Assembly (NCBI GenBank): GCA_017458085.1
Contig: JAFTGE010000055.1
Coordinates: 1 to 46,030, forward strand
Direction of reading: 5' to 3'
Source of the DNA: Oscillospiraceae bacterium
GTDB taxonomy: Bacteria; Bacillota; Clostridia; Oscillospirales; Oscillospiraceae
DNA length: 46,030 nucleotides
Shown here: piece after piece, positions 14,509 through 23,500 of the stretch
Numbering within the stretch: position 1 is the first letter of the stretch
How the letters are laid out: each line of letters opens with the position of its first letter
The notes under the pieces: model-generated
The model's database searches: none
What the model saw: only the letters and a program-made list of their open reading frames with translations
What the model was told of the DNA's origin: nothing
Translations under genes and position numbers: made by a program

Positions 14509-17500
14509 TTACGCTTCACCTCCCCTTCTGCGGCGCCGGAGCAGAAGCAGAAGCGCCGCACCCAGGAACAGCCCCAGTCCGCCGGGCAGGTACGCCAGCG
14601 TACCCGCGCCGCCTGCGGAAGGAAGGGCAACGCCAGGGGTGTTCTTAACCAGAATTGCCTTGTCTGTTTCGGAATAGCTAAGAACTGATTCAGAGCCGTC
14701 TACAACCTCAACAGACAATGTGCCATCCGTTTCCCTCTTCACATGGAACCAAGGATCAGATGTGGTCTTGACATAACCGTCCGGGGTCTTGGTCTCGACA
14801 AGCTTGTAGTAGCCTTCCGTCAATCCTTCAAACGTCAGCTCGCCGTCGGTATTGACCTCGGCTTCATCCCGCTTGTCCGTGTAAGCCGGATCGCCCACAG
14901 CATCGTACCGATACAATTCAAACTTCGCACCGGTCAGATGCCTGGTTGTCGTATTCGCGTCGACCTTAATGATTTTAACGTCCAGTGTGGCTGCCTGCTC
15001 ATAGGTATTCACAAAGGCTGCTTCACCCGGTGTTTTCGCTGCCGTGGCTTCGGCCTTTACGTCACCATTGCTATCCTTGTCAGGCGATGTCGTAACGGTA
15101 TACCCCGTCTCTTCATAACCAGACTCTTTGAAGGTCACCACAGTCCCCTTCGGGAGATCACTGATCGTCCAGGTGTACACATACGGATCCGCTTCTGTCC
15201 CAGTGCCCGTTTTCTCAACATCAGTGTCAGAGGGCTTGAGCTCCGTCGGACGATCTGCCGTCACATTATCGCTATACGAAACTGTGATCTTGAATGTGCT
15301 CGGAAGCTCGGCAATACCGCTGAACGTCTTTGTTACCTTCACGCTGCCGAGGGATTCTGTAGCGTTGTTGATCGTCACTTCGCCCTTACCGGCTGTGAAG
15401 ACAATATTGCTCTCTTTCTCGCCCGTTTCGGAATTTGTCGTTGTAACTGTAGTTACTGCACCGACAGGTGTGGCTGCGCTTGCGGAGCCAGTGCTTTCCG
15501 TCACCGACTTCTCGACGAATTCATAGTTCGGCTCATCCTCAGTGGTACCGGTGTTCTCTCGCTGTGAGTATTTCGTCGTGTAGTTCTCGAACACATCGCT
15601 AACATCCCAGACGTCATTCTCATAATCTGCTGTATTGCCTGAACCGTAACCACGTTCCTGAACAACATACTGGTAAGCCTTAGCATTCTGCTCATTAGCC
15701 GCGATCGGAAGGCCTTGCAATGTCTTCGCGCCATTAACCGGGACTTTCAGATAGTAGTGACCGGCACTCGGATAGAAGTCACCATCTTTGAGACCATACT
15801 TTGCCGCATCTGCCGCCAGTTCATCCGTGATGTCGATATTGTCACGATAGACCTTGGCGTAGATGACAGACGCAGGGACTTTTTCACCTTCTTCGACAGT
15901 CCAGTTCTTCGATACTTCCAGAGAGCCGACGGTTGTCTGGTTCTGGATGACTACAGCCTGCGTTTGACTGAATACACCGTGCTCTTCATTTCCATAAAGG
16001 GTTGTAAATCCAGGCACAGGCTGCTCGAAGAAGAAATACAGATACCCAGCTTCGGCCGTAAACGATGTTGCCCAATTATCGACCTCAGAGATCGGAATTG
16101 TTACATCTTTCCCGTTTACCTGATAACGAACAAGCTTGCTGTCCTCTTCAGACCAGGTCATGTTGTACTTCTGCAACTGCTCATTGATTTTTGTGCGGAG
16201 CGCAGGAATATAAGTACTCTCTATTGACTCCTTTGAAATCAGCAATTCATTGTCCGGAGGAGTGATGTTAAGGTTAGCAATAACCTTACCTGCTGCAACC
16301 TCTTCCCAGCCTCCTTCTCTGCCCGGGCCTCCGTTGGATTTCTCTATTCCACCATAAGAATCTCCTGTATCCAAGAAAACATAATACTTGCCATTATAGA
16401 GACACAGAGAGCCTCTCTGTATGTACAGTCCTTGTCCGTCATTAAACAAATCTTCGGGAGTATAAACCGGAGACGGCCTGATACTAGTAACCCAGTCTCC
16501 TCTTACTTTCTCTCCTCTCTGCACCTGACCCACATATTCCTCAAGATCATTGTAGCTCAGATTGGTCTGCGCATTGGAACGAACATAGTAATACTGCCCA
16601 TTGGCCTCGAAGATAACTTTGTTCTTAACAGTGTTGTTGTTATCTTTCCATGTATCTCTGCTTCCAACAACTCCGTAGATGTCACCTTCCGTCACAAAGC
16701 TAACACCGCCCGCAGCACCAACACCCGAAGGCAGTTTAACACGATAAACATCCACAAGTACTTCATCCGGATGATTTGTCATCGGATTTCCATCCTGATC
16801 GAGCCACTGCTTATGCATCGTGATGAACTTCTCGTCTGGCTTCGGAACAGAGTTTGTGGCTGATACTGTTACTGTCGTATTCTTCTCGCTGGCACTGATC
16901 GGATTGGATTCACTGCCCATACCGTCAAAGCTGAGGCTGGTATAAGCCGATGCCAAACCTGTACGACCGGTTTCGACCAGATAGTACTTATAGGTCGTGG
17001 TCTTCGTTGTGTTTCCATCGGTACTCACCGTCTTCGACAGCAAATCTTTTTCAAGGTGCTTCCACACGTCTCCGTCTTCAGCTGCCGTCAGAGTGATGGT
17101 CTTCGGGAAACCGCTACCGTCGGGATCGGTGACAGACGGCAGTGTGGTTGTGTTTCCGGAACTACCAGAGCCAATATCTCCTTTACCTAACAGATCTTCA
17201 TATCCAGGTAGTGTGGCACTGTTTAAATCACTTCCACCCCAATCGTCTGATAGAATAAGTTCAGCAATACCGCTATTAGGTATAGGAACACTAATTATAC
17301 CTGAGCCGGAATTTAATGGCTGGCTTGCACCTCCATTAATTGTATATGCTTTGTTTCCTCCATTATTTGAGTAATTATCGCTGTATGAGTAAGAAACGTT
17401 GACCGTTGTTCCTCGTTCAACCGCATACTCATGAAGGATCGTGGCACTACCCCAAGATGGCTTCTTACCTACTCGTAGGGTTATTTCTTTGGATTCATTA

Positions 17501-20500
17501 TCACCATCACCATCATCACCTGTTTCGGTAATAGTCGTCGTCGCAACCTGATGCAGTTCAAATGTGACAGAGCCACTCTCGGGCGGTGTTGCATCTCCTC
17601 CTCTATCCCATGCCTTGTTCAGCTGGATATTCAGCGTCTCAACTTCAACATTTTCATCCGTCGATTCGTAGATGTTGTTAACCACAAAGTCCAGTCGGCC
17701 GTTGTACAGGTCCTCACCATAAGAACCGGCGATTTCCGGGATGGCGGTGTAGTCGCCGCTCTCCTTCGTGAACTTGTCGCTGTAGTGATATCCGCTGCCA
17801 TCCTCGTTGCTGCGCCAAGCATACTCGGTCAAAATCTGGGTCTCTTTGTACGTCCAGACCTTGCCGTACTTATCAATAATCTGATCCGGGATGCTGGCCT
17901 TATCCTCCGTGATGGTGTACATACCCGGCGTACGATTGCTGATCAGAATCTCGCCAGCTTCAGCGCCACTGACTGTGATATCAAAGGTGCTCGGCTTTTC
18001 CGTGGTTTCGGTATAGCCAGCAGCATAATTCTTCGTATCCGCCGCATCATGCTCGCCCTTGTGTGCACCAACCACACTCGCAGGCGAATCATCCGATTTC
18101 GTCTTGATCGTGAAGCGATTGGTCACGTCATTGAAGAGATCGATCTTCTCGTCATTGGAGCCTTTGATGTTCTTGGTGACCTGAATAGCAACTTTACCAT
18201 TGTCATTTTCCTTATTGGTAAAGGATGCTTCACCTTCAACCACAGCCGCTGTATCAGAGGCAACGGAGCTGCCATCAGCCTGAATTGCATATGTGGTATA
18301 TCCAACCAAAACTTCCTCTTTGACAACATATTTGAAAGAAGTCTCGTCAAGTTCAGGCAGGTTTTCCCACTTATATTGAGGCTGCGTGGCTGAAAGGGTA
18401 ACCGGATTCGTTATCCCAGATCCCGTGACAATCTCGCCGGCAGATGTACCGTCCTCGCCATCATCAGAAGAATCTGTGACCGGCACCTTGTACAGAGTCA
18501 TTTCAACTTCCAAGCCCGCGGGCCAGCGATCTGATCCATCCTTATTCGACCAAGCCTTTTTGACAGTGACATCAGTTGTAGGAACTTCGGCTTCTACAAA
18601 GGTATTCGTAATCGTCTTGCCGTCAGCCGAGGTCGTCTGTCTGAAGATGCCGGTATCGAGCAGGTTATCACCTGTCTTCTTTCCGTCAGTCCCCTTCAGA
18701 TATACGCCGGTCTCAACGACTTTGTAGGTATAGTCCTCACGATTACCGCTTGTATCCATACCGATTGCGGGCAGACCCTTCCACACAAAATGCCAAGGCT
18801 CATTCTCATAATACTTGCCAGTCGGATTACTATCCGCCGCACCATCAAGCGTCATGGTCTGTGACGCATTATACTGATCAGATGCCTTCATCGGATCTGC
18901 CGCGGTCGAGCTGCCGTTGATGTACTGCTTCAGCTGCACTTCGATGACGAAATCATCTTGTGTATACGCCACGCCATCGATGGTAAATTTGCCCTCGACA
19001 GCACCAGCCCACTTCTTTTCAAAGTTGACCTGCGTATTGGAATTCGTGATCGTGGCATGATGGTAACCGCTTACAGCACCAGTCTGTACCGGATAATACC
19101 TGTTATTATCACCTTCATAAGTTTCCGGTGTGATTGCATTGCCGCTTGCATCTGTATAATTGATGAAGTAGTTTGCATTCGAGTACCACTCACCATTAAC
19201 ATTTGTCTCGGCGATAAAGTAATCATAGTCCGGACTCAGGGCATACCAACCGGCAGACCAGGTTTCGTGAAGGTCCTGATTCCACTTCGTGGCATCAACC
19301 GCTTCCTTCAGACCTTCCGGCACAATCTTGATCTGATCGTACCAGTGTGGCTTACCAGTTTCAGTCTTTAACCTTCTGTACAGAACGACATCAACACTAT
19401 CCGGCGTGGTTTCTACATTCTCCCAAACCTTATGCACCTGCAGCCAGGTATATTCCGGTCGGATCGTGTTTGTGATCGTAACTGTCCGGTCATCGCTTGT
19501 TGCGTCCACATACTGGTGGGAATAACTGGTATCGAATCTGGTCAGATCCGTTGTGTCATCCATATCCAGATCGGTTTCGTAGATGAAATAGTAGTAGGGA
19601 TGGCCGTCTTCATCCGTCTTATCCAGGTCTGTAATCGTAGTTGTCCAGTTATTTCCGCCACCGCTGATGGTCCCCGTTTTATATGGCTCACCAAGTGTGT
19701 GCTGCGGGCGCTCTTCCAGAACCGGCTCCATGAACTCTTCTGCGTTCAGATTCTTATAATCCAGTTCGATCGTCGTATCGGCTGTGATGTTGTCAATCGT
19801 GAAGATATGCTCTTCATACTTGACCCAGCTGTACAACGTTATCTCTCTGGAAGAAGAATGCTGCGCGTCAAAGTGCTTAACTTCACCGTTGACCTTAACA
19901 TCATAGAGCTCACTCGGATACGGATCCCACCACGCGTGAGTGACGAACAGCTCAACATCCGATCCATCCAGAACCTGGTAGGTCTTCGTCTTGGTCGTTG
20001 AAATGTCCGTATGCCCAGTGTCATTATCAACTTCTTCCGGATATGTCAGCGTAACCGTATGATAGGTCGGCTGAGTGGTTGTACGATAAATCTCGTAGCT
20101 GACCTCGGTATTGCCACCGTGGTTATTTCCGCTCCAGTTCTTGTTGAGGGTGATGGTGGTTTTATTCGGCTCTTCCTTGCTGTTCGTAACCTTAATCGTA
20201 CCCTTGGTGATGCCGTCATTGTTATCGTATGTAACAGTATAGCCAGCTTCCTCCGGAGTCCGATCATTATCGTTAACGCCTGTCTCTGTTACGAAATAGG
20301 TATAACTACCATCCTCGTCACTGAGCGCGAGGTTATCAATATCTGCCTGCCAATTGTTATCGGCATTCAGAGTGACAGTGTGGTTTTCGAGGGTGTAGAC
20401 GGAGTCCTCGATGGCTGTTGCGCCTTCCCCTTTTGAGGAGAGTGCTACCGTAGGTTTCTTCTCGCCAAAGGCCCAGTTTGCATTCCAGCTGTTGATATCG

Positions 20501-23500
20501 CCATCAACATCGTCGATTACAATGATGATTCCATCACTTGGGACTGTGAAGTCCTGACTCTGATGCAGTACATATTTATCTTCAGCATTCTCGGTTTTTT
20601 TGTTTTCAACAAGAACCTCGTTTGATCTTGCGTTATAAATCTTATATCCTGAGATAAAGCCATTTTCAGAAGCATTGAACTCAAGATGAACTTTGTCTCC
20701 TACGGCAAAGTTGTCAGCCGAGACGAACACTCTCTTGTTCTGTCCATAAATGCTGATGGTTGCATTCGGCACAACGTTCCTCTTCAGTTGCAGCGTTACA
20801 TCAGCAGTCGGTGTTCCGTTCCACTCCTTCTCGACATGGATCGCGGTCTTATTCTGACGTTTGGCATTGGTCACAGTGATCGTGCCATCATTCACCAGAC
20901 CATAAGTCGGCGAATAGGAAGTCACATAACCCGGCACAGCATCTTCCTTCACGGTGTAAGTCGGTCCGCCCGGCAGATTTGACCATGTATAAGACCAATT
21001 ATTATCGTCCGACAGGGTTACGTCCGTATCCGTCCTGCTTGCAAGCGGCCGCTTATCGCTGTCCTTATAATCCGCATACGGAACGCCATCGGCATACAGA
21101 TGCAGCGTAACAGGCTTGCGCAGAGAGGTATCATCACTATCCCCTGTCCAAACCTTTGTCGCTGTGATATTAGCTTTGGTCGGCGGGGTCTGGCTGTTTC
21201 TGATGGCCAGAGTATCTCCATTTACATAGGTGTAATTGCTGTAGTCAGCCTGACCATCTTTCGCAATCTTAAATATCGGGTTATAGCTTGCTTTATCATA
21301 TCCCTCCGGAGATTCTGTCTCCACAAGCATATACCATGTATCACGGCGAAGATGACCACCCTCGCCCTCTGTTTCATGATCGAGTCCCGCAATACCATTG
21401 CTTTCAGTCACAAGATCGGATCGGATTATATCCCACAAATGACCGTACTTTGTGAGATCTGAATAGGCAAGCATATCCTGACCAGTATATTCCTGGCTGC
21501 CAGTCCATCTATACAATGTAAACTTAGCACCTGGAAGCGTTTTTGTCAGATCATCCTTGTCGTGCTTTAAGATATCAATCTTATAACTATACCCGGAGCC
21601 ATTGCCTGCCGCAGACATATCCTGCGTTCCTGTCTTTGTGATCTCCTGGCCATTCAGTTCAGCAGAGTTTTCCCACTTTACCTCACCAGATCCAGTCACA
21701 ATAACGTCATAGCGAATCTTTAAGTGACGGCTATTGGGCAGGGTATAGACAATACTATAACCGCTACGATTCCACTCTGCATCTGAGCACACCGTCGTAC
21801 CGTCCGCTTCATAAACACGGATCGTATCATACACAATACTCAGATTCTTTGTAGTATCCTTTAGCGTTAATGTAGCTTCATCGCCGATCGTCTTCGCATC
21901 CGGGTTTACATCAATCTCAAATGTACCCTTATACATACCTGTCGTCGCATCAAGTTCAATCTTGGTGTTCTTCAACAGATCTTTTGTGAGCATCGGAACC
22001 TGATAATCGACGGTATCCGTGGCAGTGCCAAAATCATCACTTGTCACACGGTTGACAAACGTAACCGTTCCATTGGGCTGCTGCACCGCATCATTATTCA
22101 GGCGAATCAGCGTTGCAGCATCCTTGACTTTCAGATAATACTGAACGACATACAACGGATAGTAGTCTGAACCATTCTTCGGAAGGTCATCTTTGTTTAA
22201 TGTAATGGTCAGCGTGCCCGGCGTGGTCTCCTCAACAACACGGCTGCTGCCTTTTGTACCGCCTTTAGGTGTATTGATATCCGTACCGTAAAGATAGCCG
22301 TTGCTACTGTTAAAATTAGTGTCATTCAGATCCTGAAAAGAGAAGTACTTACTATTAAATGTATCTGTTAGTACAATCGGGAATTTCGTACTGTCGTTAA
22401 CACCCGTCAAAGTCACATAATACTTGACCATGACGGTTTCAGGTCCACCGTCACTCTTCTCAATGTCAGCATGGCTCTTGGAAATTGACGGGCTGCTCTC
22501 GTCAATCTGAACAGAAGCCTGATCAGAAAACACCTCACTGTTTGCCCACATCTCAACATTGTTGGTATGTATTCTTGCATTATAATCATCGGGATGCTCT
22601 TCGGCATATTTCAGGAAGTCATTATCAAGTTTTGTAACAACATGTATCCGAACTTTTCTCGTCGCACTTGAGGAAGACAAGCCATCAGAAGTTGTACCAT
22701 CAGAATTCGTCTTATGGAATGTCAATTCCACATAGCTGCGGCCATCCTCAAAGGTCCCGGTCTCCTGAGTAAAGCTCTCTCCTTCTTCCAAACCACTGGT
22801 AACGCTGACACTGACCAGCGAGTCTTTTCCTGCGAACACATAAGGCGTGGTAGAATTATCAATAATATACGCAGGCAGTATGTCCCTGACGACGCACGAA
22901 TCCAAGCCCTCCTTGGGAACATTAACGGTAATCTCCCAGGTGACTTCCTTATTTGCAAGATCAGTTTTTACGGCCTGTTTCTTCAGGCCAATGCCACCGC
23001 CAAGAGGGCCAACCGTTGTCTGGCCGCCGCTGTGACTTCCATAACCTCCGTCAACATCGTTGTTAAGGTTTTTGTTACTGATCAGACCGCTGCTGTCAGC
23101 CACAGTTTCATAATCGATCTGATACCAGTACGGTGTTGTGTCAGTCGGTGAATAGGTCCAGGTAAATGCGGATGAAGGATCTGTAATGCCCAGCTCTGCC
23201 CATGTGACCAGCTGTCTTTCTGTTCCAACAACATTTCCAGCCTTATCACGCTTTGTTACATAGATACCGGCTCCACTGTAGTGCAGCCTGTCGCGGGAAT
23301 CGGCCCTGATTGTGTCGGTAATGCTCTGCCCATTCATGGAGATGTTAGCGTTACGGTTTGCATTGATCTCCCAAGAAATCGTCTGCTTTCCATCACTGCC
23401 AACTTCGCCCTTCTCTACAGCCTGCTTGCTAACATCTGAAATTCCGATATTATACTGAAGATTAGACTCAGCTGTCTTAGGATCAGTCTGATGATCGCTT

